The notes: generated by a model not told the origin, from the sequence alone. DNA of 64,000 nt from an uncultured Bdellovibrionales bacterium (GCA_937903155.1 CALCZU010000012.1:1-64000), one strand, 5' to 3'. Positions 16,326 through 25,582 are shown, numbered from the stretch's first letter. A program made the numbers and translations.

Positions 16326-19290
16326 TTTGGCTACACTTTGGAATATCGACATCATACTTTTGTCTGAAGTAGTTTTCGATTTGAGTAGAAGTTTCTTTTT
16401 TCTGGGGTTTTTCTATCCAAAGCGCCTCCGCAATTTCTCCTAAGAATAAGCCGTCTTTTTTATTTGCTTTCAAAGATTCAAATTTAAAAAATGGCAGGAG
16501 CGGGAGTGAAGCAAAAATCGAATCTCGATGGCGGTTATTGCGGCAGGTACACGCGCCTGAGTTTTTAGATCCTTCCCATTCGTAAAGAATAAATTTGTCT
16601 CTTTCAATCTCATTTCGCCTCACGACGAAAACTTGAGAAGCTTTTTGGGTGGCGCTTTCTAAAGTTTTATTTTTTTCGAAAGACTCGGATAAGTTCACCG
16701 TAGGATAAGAAAGCGGCTTTTCGGTCCACTTCGGAAGGTCTTTAGTCCAGCGTAAATCGTAAGCTGGATCCGATAGATTTTTCCACAGACTGACTTGATT
16801 CAAAGCATTTTTTTCAACCCCTTGAGTCGATTGAAACCAGAGACGAGAGAGGCTGGAATCAAACGCTCTTCCGGCATCGAGAATCGTGACGGTATGAACG
16901 GTCGTTGTTCCAACGGTTGCATTCGTCGGAGCGCCCATCGTTAAAATCACCGTTTTATTGGCCGCGGCCACTCCATCGTTAAAAATTGAAAATGTCTGCT
17001 GACCTAATGTGTTTCCGGATGTGATGCTAATGGTTCCATTCGAAAGACTGTGATTTGTCGGATTGACCGAAGTCCCCGACACCGTAAAAGGAACACTCAC
17101 ATTGAGGCCGCTCGGGGTATCTAAGACGGCAATCACGAACACAGTGCCTGCGGTTTCGGCGACCGACTGAGATGAGGCCGAGAACGCAATCGTCGGAGGA
17201 GGATCATCGTCGAGAATGGTGATTGTGTGCAGAGTCGTTACACCCGAAGTGGCGTTTGTTGGACTGCCCATGGTCACGGTAATTGTTTCGTTATTTTCAT
17301 CTAAGGTATCGGCCGTGATTGCGATGGTGAGTGTTCCTGTAAGCGATCCTGCCGGAATCGAAATCGATCCGCTCGAAGCATTGTGATCGGATGCACTCGC
17401 AGTGCCCGCAATCGTGTAAGGAACGGTCGTGACAACACCGCTGAGACTGCTGAGCTGCGCTACGACGTTAACGTTTCCGATGGATTCCGCAACCGACTGG
17501 CTCGCCGAAGTAAATGTCACTGAAGGAATCGTATCGTCGTCAAGAATGTTCACGGTATGACTTGTTGTGAGTCCTAATCCATTGGTGATGGTTCCCATCG
17601 TCAGTACTACGGTTTCACTGAGCTCATACAACGCATCATTGACGACGTTGAACGTGACCGAAGTGGTTGTCGATCCGGCAGGGATAAAAAATGTTCCGCC
17701 GGTCAAATTGTGATCCGAAGGATTGGTTGCGGTTCCGCTGATGGTGTAAGGAATCGTCACATTGAGCCCGCTTGCGGTATTGAGTGAAACATTTACGGTG
17801 ACGGTTCCTACGTTCTCATTCACGTTTTGAGAGGATGACGTGAAACTCACAACCGGAAGCGCGTCATTGTCGAGAATCGTGATCGTGTGTACGGACGTTG
17901 CTCCTAAATTCGCATTGGTGGGCGTGCCCATTGTGATAATAACCGTTTCGTCGTTTTCGGAAAGCGTATCGTTTACTATCGAGAATGAGGTTGTGACGTT
18001 CAAAGTTCCCGCGGGAATTGAAACACTTCCCGAAACTAAATTGTGATCCGCGGAGGTCGAAGTCCCCGTGACGGTGTAGGGGACCGTGACCGGCAGTCCA
18101 CTAATGGCTGTCAATCTCACCGTGAAGCTAGCTGTCCCCGCGGCTTCACCCACGCTTTGGGAGGCCGATGTAAAATTGGCCGTGGGCTGACTGTCGTCAT
18201 CGATGATTGTAACCGTATGGGTCCTTTGACCTCCCACGGTTGCGTTTGTGGGAGTCCCTAAAGTGACGACCACGGTCTCGTCGGGTTCTGCCGTATTATC
18301 GTCGTTAATCTGAAAGCTAATGTTTCCCGAAGCGCTTCCAGCCGGGATGACAAGCGTGCCATCGACTAAATTATGATCGAGCGAAGATGCAGATCCAGAC
18401 ACCGAATATGGGATTGAGGTTGCAAGGGCAGAGACTTCCGAAAGACTGACTGCCATATTTACGGTTCCAACCATTTCAGAAAGAGTTTGCGAGGCAGAAT
18501 TGAATTGAACAACGGGAGGACTTTTACTGTCTTGAATCGTCACAGTGTGCACTGTGGTTTCACCTAGCGTCGCATTCGTGGGAGTTCCCATCGTGACAAT
18601 AAGCGTTTCGTCGCCTTCGTAAAATGCGTCTTCTACGAGATTCACGACGACATTTGCAGAATCTGCGCCTGAAGGAAATGAAAGTGTGCCATTTGCGAGG
18701 TCATGGTCGCTTCCATGCTGAGCCGTTCCTGAGACTGTGTAAGGGACTGAAAGAGGGTGGTAGGTTTTTGCATTTAACTTAAATGGGATTGAAACCGTTC
18801 GGGCATTTTCGACAACGGTTTGAGCGGCGATTAAAAAATTCAAAATCGGGATCGGCTGTCGCAAAATATTGACGGTGTGAGTGGTGTTACTACCCAAAAC
18901 CGCTTTCGAAGCTTCTTCTAGAGTCAGAACCACGGTCTCCGGAATTTCGTAAGCGCCGGCGACGGGAGTAAAGGCGATTTCAGTTTCTTGAGAGCCGGCG
19001 TGAATCACTGCAGTTCCTGCTGCGAGATTGTGCTGAGACGGATTTTGCGCCGAGCCGCTGATCGTGTAAGGGACGCGAACTTCGACTCCAGTCGACTGGC
19101 GAGAGGCGTACGATGTGGAGTAACCCATTTTAGAGGAGCGTGCGAGTTTGACGGGAATTTTTATGGATTCAGCGTCTTCATAAACGGTCTGTGTGGTCGT
19201 TCCAAAATCGACATAGAGTTTGTCGGTGCAGCTGGTGAGAAAGACCGCCGCTGAGAAAAAAATCAGCGTATTTTGAAGAAAGAATTTCAT
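16312..19290 (-). CDS. surface lipoprotein with seven Calx-beta repeats and LamG-like C terminus
   Basis: The N terminus ends in a lipobox (AVFLTSC). Seven consecutive Calx-beta-type repeats of about 100 residues follow; each has a start like FTSASQSVAEAAGT, a VPYTVSGTA strand, a DHNL.GT turn and an ETV.VTMGTPTNA..G..T.HTVTI.D end. This fold binds calcium and serves in adhesion or large surface proteins. The last ~180 residues lack repeats and end with LFLGEIAEALWIEKPQKK and IENYFRQKYDV, like the end of LamG/concanavalin-type domains. The repeats are also visible in the DNA with a ~300-base period. It is co-translated with the barrel protein downstream, so adhesion at the cell surface is a fair inference. 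Confidence 0.88.
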   Translation of the reverse strand: MKFFLQNTLIFFSAAVFLTSCTDKLYVDFGTTTQTVYEDAESIKIPVKLARSSKMGYSTSYASRQSTGVEVRVPYTISGSAQNPSQHNLAAGTAVIHAGSQETEIAFTPVAGAYEIPETVVLTLEEASKAVLGSNTTHTVNILRQPIPILNFLIAAQTVVENARTVSIPFKLNAKTYHPLSVPYTVSGTAQHGSDHDLANGTLSFPSGADSANVVVNLVEDAFYEGDETLIVTMGTPTNATLGETTVHTVTIQDSKSPPVVQFNSASQTLSEMVGTVNMAVSLSEVSALATSIPYSVSGSASSLDHNLVDGTLVIPAGSASGNISFQINDDNTAEPDETVVVTLGTPTNATVGGQRTHTVTIIDDDSQPTANFTSASQSVGEAAGTASFTVRLTAISGLPVTVPYTVTGTSTSADHNLVSGSVSIPAGTLNVTTSFSIVNDTLSENDETVIITMGTPTNANLGATSVHTITILDNDALPVVSFTSSSQNVNENVGTVTVNVSLNTASGLNVTIPYTISGTATNPSDHNLTGGTFFIPAGSTTTSVTFNVVNDALYELSETVVLTMGTITNGLGLTTSHTVNILDDDTIPSVTFTSASQSVAESIGNVNVVAQLSSLSGVVTTVPYTIAGTASASDHNASSGSISIPAGSLTGTLTIAITADTLDENNETITVTMGSPTNATSGVTTLHTITILDDDPPPTIAFSASSQSVAETAGTVFVIAVLDTPSGLNVSVPFTVSGTSVNPTNHSLSNGTISITSGNTLGQQTFSIFNDGVAAANKTVILTMGAPTNATVGTTTVHTVTILDAGRAFDSSLSRLWFQSTQGVEKNALNQVSLWKNLSDPAYDLRWTKDLPKWTEKPLSYPTVNLSESFEKNKTLESATQKASQVFVVRRNEIERDKFILYEWEGSKNSGACTCRNNRHRDSIFASLPLLPFFKFESLKANKKDGLFLGEIAEALWIEKPQKKETSTQIENYFRQKYDVDIPKCSQNELF
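16870..19230. repeat. tandem ~300-bp coding repeats (Calx-beta units)
   Basis: Within the lipoprotein gene, blocks encoding the HTVTILDDD linker and the VPYTVSGTA strand recur about every 300 bases. The copies in the middle (about 17200-18500) are the most alike, suggesting recent duplication or gene conversion that could change repeat number between strains. Confidence 0.75.
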
Positions 19291-19417
19291 TACTTGTGTA
19301 TGAGTTTGCGAAAGGAGTCGGAATGAAGAGGTGTAATATTAATGATACCTTACACAAGCTATGGACAAAAGGATTTACAGAGGGAAACCTCGGATTTAAA
19401 TGAAAATGAAAGCACAG

Positions 19418-19439
19418 CAGCGTCAATCGATTGACGCTG
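19418..19439. terminator. 22-bp perfect palindrome after the OmpA-like gene
   Basis: CAGCGTCAATC followed directly by its own complement forms a 22-bp perfect palindrome just past the stop of the minus-strand gene at 19450. As RNA it makes a 9-bp stem with a 4-base loop; the downstream minus-strand sequence is only moderately T-rich, so it may be a weak terminator or a protein-binding site. Confidence 0.45.
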
Positions 19440-19449
19440 GAGTTTTAAC

Positions 19450-20175
19450 TCAGAAACTGTAGGTGACGGTGATTAAACTTGTAAAAAAATCCCCGGATCT
19501 TTCGCCTGGGACAAGGACTCCGTACGTATTGTCTTCATCGTTGAAGAAAACCATATGGTAACGAAAATCTGCGCCGAGATAGATATGCTTTTTGTAAATC
19601 GCGAACTCAAAACCACCGCCGAAATCTAATCCAAAATTGCTTGAAGTCGCATCGTCATAAGTTAACCCGCGTGCTACGACATTCGGACTGCGAATGTAAA
19701 CCCCGGCACCCCCCACCAAATACGGATTTGCAACGGCAATCGCCTTCGGAGCATTTTTAGTATCGAAGTAATATCGAATATTCGTTGTAATCGGGATCAA
19801 CGTCATATCGATTTTCAAAGGAAGTCCTGTGGGCGGTTGGACGACATCATCTGTTCGCGTGTAATGGACGGCGGCTTCAAAAGCGATCGCTTTGTCGAAG
19901 AAATAAAGTAAGCGTCCGCCTACTGTAAACCCAGGTGAATTGGAACGCCCGAGTCCACCCGTGTAATTGCCCATCCCCATATCTACTCCCAACATCAAAA
20001 ACCGTCCGAGATGGAAGAATTCTTTGTCTTCTTTTTCGTCTTCCGCAAATTCGTATGCTTGGGGATCTTGAAAGGGATCGGTGATTCCTTTGTACTCGCT
20101 TCCTTGGCTCTCAGCTCTAAGGCTTAAGGAGAGAGTGGAAAGTAAAAATAACGTACTTAAGATGCGTGATGTCAT
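19450..20175 (-). CDS. OmpA/porin-like outer-membrane beta-barrel protein
   Basis: A signal peptide (MTSRILSTLFLLSTLSLSLRA) precedes a 220-residue mature protein made of beta-strand-like segments: FTVGGRLLYFFDKAIAFEAAVHY, LIPITTNIRYYFDT, YLVGGAGVYI, FGLDFGGGFEFAIYKKHIYLGADFRYHMVFF, and a final LITVTYSF ending in Phe, the usual signal for insertion by the BAM complex. This pattern is typical of eight-stranded barrels such as OmpW/OmpA-like 'outer membrane beta-barrel' proteins. The ligand or role is unknown. Confidence 0.85.
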   Translation of the reverse strand: MTSRILSTLFLLSTLSLSLRAESQGSEYKGITDPFQDPQAYEFAEDEKEDKEFFHLGRFLMLGVDMGMGNYTGGLGRSNSPGFTVGGRLLYFFDKAIAFEAAVHYTRTDDVVQPPTGLPLKIDMTLIPITTNIRYYFDTKNAPKAIAVANPYLVGGAGVYIRSPNVVARGLTYDDATSSNFGLDFGGGFEFAIYKKHIYLGADFRYHMVFFNDEDNTYGVLVPGERSGDFFTSLITVTYSF

Positions 20176-20284
20176 AAGTTGTTCTCTGATTGGTTATATT
20201 TGAAATTATATCGGAAATGGCGATGGGCGTCGATATGCACTCTCTTGACGCTGTATTCTATTAGGATACACCCGCCAATTTTTT

Positions 20285-20312
20285 GACTTCCGGTTTTTTT
20301 TTGCTAGGGTAC
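20285..20312 (+). promoter_or_regulatory. putative sigma-70 promoter for yfgM-bamB
   Basis: TTGACT (20285-20290) and, 16 bases later, TAGGGT (20307-20312) preceded by TGC (an extended -10 feature) lie upstream of the TTG start at 20345. The -10 box is a weak match. Confidence 0.35.
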
Positions 20313-20344
20313 TTAAATATCCAAACTTATTGAGGTAAACACAC

Positions 20345-21064
20345 TTGAGTAAACCACCGAAAATAGACAGAAAAGAGCTGCGTCATCCCGATGAATTTCA
20401 AAAAAAAGGGACTGTTTTTGTTGAGCTTTTAGCCTCGAATAAAAATCACTTGTTGCTTTTAGCGGTAGGTATCGTTGTCATTCTTCTTGGAAGCTACGGC
20501 TACAATGTTTGGGATGATCACCGAATTGAAAAAGCTTGGAACGCTTACTACAAAGCAGGCAAAGCCGGAGAAAAGGAAAAGTGGGAGGAATACAAAAAAG
20601 TATTTACCGAACACAAGGGCACTCGAGCTGCACTCTTCGCTTCCACAACAGTTGCGGACCATTATTTTGAAGAAGCAAAAAAATCCGTTTTAAAGGATGT
20701 AAATGCAAATCCTCCTGAAACTGCGACGGCGATTGAGTGGTACAACCATGCTTTGGAGTACAACGGCCTTTTGCCGCAAGAAAAACAGCTCATTACGATC
20801 AATAAAGGAAATGCGGTGGAGCTTTCCAAAAACTACGACGAAGCAATGAAACTTTATCAGGGCGCTGCTGATGGCGGCGGGAATGTAAAAGGTTATGCGC
20901 TGTTAAATGTCGCGCGCGTGCTCGAATTAAAAAATGATAAAGCGAAGGCGATGGAAACTTACGAAAAAGTCTCGACCGATTTTCTCAATACTGAATACGC
21001 GAAGATGGCAAAAAATAGCCTGCGTCGAATGAAAAATACATCCCTTTCGAATTTAAACTTATGA
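20345..21064 (+). CDS. yfgM: YfgM-like tetratricopeptide membrane protein
   Basis: The protein starts with TTG behind a GAGGT site (about 10 bases upstream). It has a 45-residue cytoplasmic head, one membrane helix (HLLLLAVGIVVILLGSYGYNVW) and a periplasmic domain of TPR-like helices ending in YALLNVARVLELKNDKAKAMETYEKV. This topology and the overlap with a BamB-like gene match the E. coli yfgM-bamB (yfgL) pair, where YfgM is an ancillary subunit of the SecYEG translocon that hands proteins to periplasmic chaperones. The overlap is four bases. Confidence 0.82.
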   Translation: MSKPPKIDRKELRHPDEFQKKGTVFVELLASNKNHLLLLAVGIVVILLGSYGYNVWDDHRIEKAWNAYYKAGKAGEKEKWEEYKKVFTEHKGTRAALFASTTVADHYFEEAKKSVLKDVNANPPETATAIEWYNHALEYNGLLPQEKQLITINKGNAVELSKNYDEAMKLYQGAADGGGNVKGYALLNVARVLELKNDKAKAMETYEKVSTDFLNTEYAKMAKNSLRRMKNTSLSNLNL

Positions 21065-22224
21065 TTAAAATTTTCACCCTGATTTTGCTTGTTCAAGTTT
21101 CAAGTCACGCGAGTATCATCTCAAAATGGTTAGTGCCAAACCCCACAAGATACCAATTCGAATCGACGAGTGAGCGGACGAAACCCATTGTGGTAGGGGA
21201 TCTCGTTTATGCTTCGGGAATCCACGGAAATCTTTACACGATTCATCGTACGGACGGATATGTTTTGTGGTCGAAGAAGCTGGAAGCTCCGGTGGAAGGC
21301 TCTTTAAGTTACGGACGTTCGAAAATCGTCGTCGGTGATCTCAAAGGAAATCTTGTGACCTTAAATGCACGAGATGGATCGGAAAACTGGAGATTTAAAA
21401 TTCAAGGCGAGTGGCTCGCCCCGGCCAATATCTACCGAGACAAAGTGATTGCTGCGACCTCCAACGATGAGCTTTATGCCTTTTCAGAAGCGAAAGGGAC
21501 GGAGCTTTGGCATTATGCGCACCGCGGAGATGAAAAGATGACGGTCCGAGGGACCAGTGGTCCTGTCGTTACAGGGAATTTTGTTTTACAGGGTTTTTCA
21601 AATGGCCACGTCGTCTGTTTGAATTTAAACGACGGAAAAGTCCTCTGGGATAAGAATTTAAAAACAAAAAGCCGCTTTTACGATGTCGATATGAATGTTT
21701 ACGCCGATGATAAAGGCGTCATTGCCGGAACGTTCGATGGTAAAGTTTATAGCATGGACTTATCGACTGGAAATCCAAACTGGATTTTCCCGGTGGGAAG
21801 TTACGGTGGTTTCTTAGTCCATGATGGAAAAGTTATTTTTGCAGGGCTCGATGGAAACATTTATGCCCTAAACCGAGAGAGTCACGCGATTATCTGGAAA
21901 ACTCCTTTTGTGGGAGGGGTCGGTACGACTCCGGCACTGGTCGATGACTTCGTCGTCGTTTCGACATCAGATGACCCAACGTATGTTCTTGAGGCTGCGA
22001 CCGGAAAAATTCACGATACCGTTCGCTTAGGCAGGGGAACGCTCGCGGCGGCCACCACAGGTCCTGATGGTTGGTTTTATGTGATGAGTAATTACGGGAA
22101 TTTATTTTCGTATCAAATTTTCAAAAACATTTTATTCAAGAAAGGGCCTGAAGCGGTTTCTTCCGCGTCGGCAATTGATCGAGAAATTGTCTTGCCCAAA
22201 AAAAATAGTCCAGCTGCTGGATGA
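21061..22224 (+). CDS. bamB: BamB-like PQQ-repeat beta-propeller
   Basis: About eight repeats of the PQQ-propeller type are visible (GNLYTIHRTDGYVLWSKKL, GNLVTLNARDGSENWRFKI, DELYAFSEAKGTELWHY, GHVVCLNLNDGKVLWDKNL, GKVYSMDLSTGNPNWIF, GNIYALNRESHAIIWKT). BamB is the propeller subunit of the outer-membrane protein assembly complex. The gene follows yfgM directly as in enterobacteria. Unlike E. coli BamB there is no lipobox: the signal peptide ends SSHASII without a cysteine, so the protein may be soluble in the periplasm. Confidence 0.8.
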   Translation: MIKIFTLILLVQVSSHASIISKWLVPNPTRYQFESTSERTKPIVVGDLVYASGIHGNLYTIHRTDGYVLWSKKLEAPVEGSLSYGRSKIVVGDLKGNLVTLNARDGSENWRFKIQGEWLAPANIYRDKVIAATSNDELYAFSEAKGTELWHYAHRGDEKMTVRGTSGPVVTGNFVLQGFSNGHVVCLNLNDGKVLWDKNLKTKSRFYDVDMNVYADDKGVIAGTFDGKVYSMDLSTGNPNWIFPVGSYGGFLVHDGKVIFAGLDGNIYALNRESHAIIWKTPFVGGVGTTPALVDDFVVVSTSDDPTYVLEAATGKIHDTVRLGRGTLAAATTGPDGWFYVMSNYGNLFSYQIFKNILFKKGPEAVSSASAIDREIVLPKKNSPAAG

Positions 22225-23227
22225 GTCCTTAAAAACTTTTTGTTTTTCGGGATGCCAATTACAAGTTCACTCGCCTTCTGTTCAGTTTTCTTACAGTGCT
22301 GGTAAAACAAGCTACTGGCCGAACGCGGTGCCGGTCACCGATTCGACGTTTTTCGATATTGGAAGCATCACTAAAGCCGTGGCGACGGCGAGCGTGGTCG
22401 CGCGTTTAGTCGACCGGAAGGAAATTCGACTCAACGAAAAAATTGCTTCTGTTTTGTCTGAACTTGAGAAGACGGGATTTGAAGACATTGAAGTCGGAGA
22501 CCTTTTAACTCATTCCTCGGGGGTGAAAGCATGGCACCCGCTTTTCAAGACGCCCGAATCCAAAAACTATTTAAAGTGGATCACACAGACAAAAGACTTA
22601 TTGGCGTCGAAAAGAGACGTTCAAAATCTATATAGTGATTTAGGCTTTTACCTGCTTCAGCATTTTCTCGAAAAGAAATTTGGAACGATAGAGTCTCTTT
22701 TTGAAAAAGAAGTCCGGACTCCGTTGAATCTCAACGAAACTGTTTACGGCCCGCTCAAAGCGGTTTCGGATGTCGCTGCGACTGAATATTGCCAGTGGAG
22801 AAAGAAAATTATTCAGTGCGAAGTCTTTGATGAAAACACCTATTCACTGGGGGGAAAGTCGGCATTTGCAGGACTTTTTTCTAACGGAAAAGATTTAGTA
22901 ATTTGGGCAAATGCCTGGCTTTCGGCTTTAGACGGAAGGTCGAAGTGGATTTCCTCTGAAACCGCAAAGACGTTTACTCAGAAACAACGTGGGGATTGGG
23001 GATACGGTTTTGATACAAAATCGAAAAATGGATCTTTAGGAAGTGCGTTTTCGGAAAATACCTTCGGGCATTTGGGATATCCCGGGACATCGGTTTGGAT
23101 AGATCCCGAAATCAAAACGGTCGTCGTTTTTTTGACAAATCGGATTCACCCGTCCCGAATGGACACTCGGATTCGAACGATTCGACCTAAATTACATGAA
23201 CTTATTTTTGAAGAATTGAAGAGCTAA
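22175..23227 (+). CDS. beta-lactamase-family serine hydrolase (class C fold)
   Basis: The penicillin-binding/AmpC fold is shown by the nucleophile motif SITK (Ser64-Lys67 from the TTG at 22175), a Tyr-containing second motif in NLYSDLGFYLLQ and a third motif HLGYPGTS in place of KTG. Members are beta-lactamases, esterases or D-amino-acid peptidases; the true substrate is unknown. No signal peptide is evident, so a cytoplasmic role, perhaps in muropeptide turnover next to mpl, is possible. The start is uncertain: TTG at 22175 overlaps bamB by 50 bases. Confidence 0.82.
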   Translation: MIEKLSCPKKIVQLLDESLKTFCFSGCQLQVHSPSVQFSYSAGKTSYWPNAVPVTDSTFFDIGSITKAVATASVVARLVDRKEIRLNEKIASVLSELEKTGFEDIEVGDLLTHSSGVKAWHPLFKTPESKNYLKWITQTKDLLASKRDVQNLYSDLGFYLLQHFLEKKFGTIESLFEKEVRTPLNLNETVYGPLKAVSDVAATEYCQWRKKIIQCEVFDENTYSLGGKSAFAGLFSNGKDLVIWANAWLSALDGRSKWISSETAKTFTQKQRGDWGYGFDTKSKNGSLGSAFSENTFGHLGYPGTSVWIDPEIKTVVVFLTNRIHPSRMDTRIRTIRPKLHELIFEELKS

Positions 23228-23251
23228 AAGAGCTAAAAGAGGAGAGTCGTT

Positions 23252-24652
23252 TTGGAAAAGAACTCAAAAATTCATTTTGTGGGAGTGGGCGGAGTAGGGA
23301 TGGGAACTTTCGCCGTGGAACTTGCAAAGCAGGGGTACCAAGTCTCCGGAAGCGACCTTAAGCTCTATGAGCCAATGAAATCTGTTCTTAAAGACGCGAA
23401 TATTGAGCTCATCGAAGGTTTCTCGGCCGATACCGTTCAAAAGAAATCACCGGATATTGTGATTATCGGAAATGTAGTTCGGAAAGAAAATCCCGAAGCG
23501 ATGGCGTGGGTTCAGTCGGGAAAGAAATTTCTCTCTTTTCCAGAAGCGGTGAGACAGTTTCTTATCAAAGATAAAAAAAGTATTGTGTGCGCAGGAACCC
23601 ATGGAAAAACGACGACGACGAGCTGGATTTCGTTTCTTCTGAAGGAGTTAGGATTAAACCCTGGGTATTTGATTGGCGGAGTTCCCAATGATCTTCCCAG
23701 TGGGTCGAGTATTACGGATGGCGAGTACGTTGTTTGTGAAGGGGATGAATACGACTCGGCATTTTTTGATAAGGGGCCTAAGTTTTTGCATTATTACCCG
23801 CACTTCGTCGTTCTTTCGAGTGTGGAATTTGATCACGCAGATATTTATCGCGATCTCAAACACGTCAAAGCCTCCTTTGAAAAACTTATCAGTCTTTTGC
23901 CCGGAGATGGACTCTTAGTCGCGCGTTTCGATGATCCGAATGTTCAAGAAATCATGGGTCTCTCGTACTGTCCCGTCCAAACCTTCGGAATGGGGGTCGG
24001 TGCAATGTGGCGTATAGGCAAAACCACTGAAACCGAGCAGGGAATTGAATTCGAAGTGATCTACAAAGGTCGGAGTGCGGGAGTTTTTAAGACCTCGATG
24101 TTTGGCGAACACAATTTGATGAATATTTTGTCGGGGATCATTTGCGCTGTGAATATGGGAATCCCGATGGAACGAATTCGACCGATCGTCGAAAAATTTA
24201 AAGGTGTGAGACGTCGGCAGCAGATCCTTCTCGAAAAACCGATTTTCTTAATTGACGATTTTGCTCACCATCCGACGGAAGTGAATGCCACGTTAAGCGC
24301 GGTGAAAAAACGCTACCCTGAGAAAAAAATCTGGGCGCTTTTTGAACCTCGCTCGGCAACCGCTCGCAGAAGTGTGCATCAAGAAGATTACGCAAAAGCA
24401 TTTACTGCAGCCGATGAAGTTTTAGTGAAAAATCCCTATCGAGCAACTGAACTTGCCGAGGGAGATAGATTGTCTGAAACCGCGCTTGCGGACGGTTTAA
24501 AAGCGCTTGGAAAATCTGCGCATTGCTTTGATTCTGCCGACGACATTGTTAAGTACCTAAAATCAAACATAAAAGAGAATGAAATTGTTGTCGTGATGTC
24601 CAACGGAGAATTTGATAAAATACAAGAGAAGATAGTCAATCTATACCGCTAG
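23252..24652 (+). CDS. mpl: UDP-N-acetylmuramate:L-Ala-gamma-D-Glu-meso-DAP ligase Mpl
   Basis: It is a Mur-ligase-family enzyme of 466 residues. The N-terminal Rossmann part has VGVGGVGMGTFA; the ATP loop is AGTHGKTTTTSW (about 117-128); the central segment VCEGDEYDSAFFDKGPKFLHY is characteristic of Mpl and distinguishes it from MurC. IDDFAHHPTE carries the usual Mur His. It reattaches the recycled tripeptide to UDP-MurNAc in the cytoplasm. Translation starts at TTG 23252 behind a strong AGAGGAGAG site. It implies active peptidoglycan recycling. Confidence 0.93.
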   Translation: MEKNSKIHFVGVGGVGMGTFAVELAKQGYQVSGSDLKLYEPMKSVLKDANIELIEGFSADTVQKKSPDIVIIGNVVRKENPEAMAWVQSGKKFLSFPEAVRQFLIKDKKSIVCAGTHGKTTTTSWISFLLKELGLNPGYLIGGVPNDLPSGSSITDGEYVVCEGDEYDSAFFDKGPKFLHYYPHFVVLSSVEFDHADIYRDLKHVKASFEKLISLLPGDGLLVARFDDPNVQEIMGLSYCPVQTFGMGVGAMWRIGKTTETEQGIEFEVIYKGRSAGVFKTSMFGEHNLMNILSGIICAVNMGIPMERIRPIVEKFKGVRRRQQILLEKPIFLIDDFAHHPTEVNATLSAVKKRYPEKKIWALFEPRSATARRSVHQEDYAKAFTAADEVLVKNPYRATELAEGDRLSETALADGLKALGKSAHCFDSADDIVKYLKSNIKENEIVVVMSNGEFDKIQEKIVNLYR

Positions 24653-24681
24653 CGAAGCGGATAACTTAAAAATCTCTCTCT

Positions 24682-25527
24682 ATGAAAAATTGGATCAAAG
24701 ACACGCGTGGATCGGGTGTGGGCGAGTACATGGTACTGACCGCTGCCCTAACGGTGATTACTATTCCCATCCTCTTGAAGTATGGGCTGGGGCCGATCCA
24801 AGATACGATGCAAAATCAGCGCGGAAAGTTGGTGTCTTTTATCTCGCAAAAACCCCCGCGGAATAAACCTCCCGTTCCGAATGCTTGGTTTGGAAAAGAA
24901 CCTAATCCTCCGATTAAACCCGGAGATCCCATTCAACCTCCCGATCCGATTAAGCCTCCAGAAGACGTCACACCCGGCGGTCCAATTGCTCCGGGAGATC
25001 CGGTGAGACCCGGAAACATTGCACCTCCTGCGAATATTCAAAATCCAGGCGCGATTAGTAACCCGCCCCCCATCGCTGCGGGCAATGGGGGTGGAAGTGG
25101 AGCAGGGGGTGGTGGTGGCGGCGGTGGAGGTGCTGGCGGAAATCCTCCCAGTCCCGATTTCTTTGATTCCGAGGGCGGTAAATCTGGCGCCGCAGGCAAG
25201 GGAAATTCGTCTCAAGATTCTGCTTCGGGCAAAGTGGGATCTCGCAGTGCCTCAGGCGATGAAGAGGATGGCGATGGCGGAGGTTCGGGTGGGGGAGCTC
25301 GCCGAGCTGATCAAAAAGTGGGCGAAGGGGGCGGAGATAAAAAAGGGGGCGGCTTAGGAAGTCCCGAGACTAAAAAAGGAAGTGCCGCCGGCGGCGGTGA
25401 TGACACCGTTCAGGGTCGCAAAAAAGAAGCTTCGTTTGATTGGTGGATGCTTTTAAAAATCTTCATCATCATTCTCATCATCATTTTAATTATTATGATT
25501 CTCTTCAACAGCATGAAGAATAAATAA
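24682..25527 (+). CDS. membrane protein with Flp-prepilin-like N terminus and Pro/Gly-rich core
   Basis: Residues 6-16 (KDTRGSGVGEY) carry a prepilin-peptidase-like site, Gly10 followed by four residues and Glu-Tyr, as in Flp/TadE-type class IVb pilins, followed by a hydrophobic helix (MVLTAALTVITIPILL). Residues about 55-125 are a Pro-rich repeat (PIKPGDPIQPPDPIKPP), then a long Gly/Ser/Ala and charged low-complexity region (about 130-250). A C-terminal hydrophobic segment (LLKIFIIILIIILIIMILF) would anchor the other end. It may be a processed pseudopilin-like or envelope-spanning linker protein. I recognise no family; it follows mpl by 29 bases. Confidence 0.75.
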   Translation: MKNWIKDTRGSGVGEYMVLTAALTVITIPILLKYGLGPIQDTMQNQRGKLVSFISQKPPRNKPPVPNAWFGKEPNPPIKPGDPIQPPDPIKPPEDVTPGGPIAPGDPVRPGNIAPPANIQNPGAISNPPPIAAGNGGGSGAGGGGGGGGGAGGNPPSPDFFDSEGGKSGAAGKGNSSQDSASGKVGSRSASGDEEDGDGGGSGGGARRADQKVGEGGGDKKGGGLGSPETKKGSAAGGGDDTVQGRKKEASFDWWMLLKIFIIILIIILIIMILFNSMKNK

Positions 25528-25547
25528 GAAATTCTCTTTAAAAAAAG

Positions 25548-25582
25548 ACAGCCCAGAAAGACCTGGAGTCTTTCTGGGCTGT
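25548..25582. terminator. 15-bp hairpin, terminator-like on the minus strand
   Basis: ACAGCCCAGAAAGAC (25548-25562) pairs perfectly with 25568-25582 around a five-base loop. Read on the minus strand the stem is followed by CTTTTTTT, a classic intrinsic terminator; read on the plus strand it has no T tract. It may end the plus-strand gene at 25527 inefficiently and also stop any minus-strand transcript arising between 25583 and 25970. Confidence 0.7.

Noticed and set aside
24748..25215. Minus-strand frame opposite the Pro/Gly-rich gene
   Set aside because: It is the complement of low-complexity codons, has no ribosome site and no protein-like pattern.
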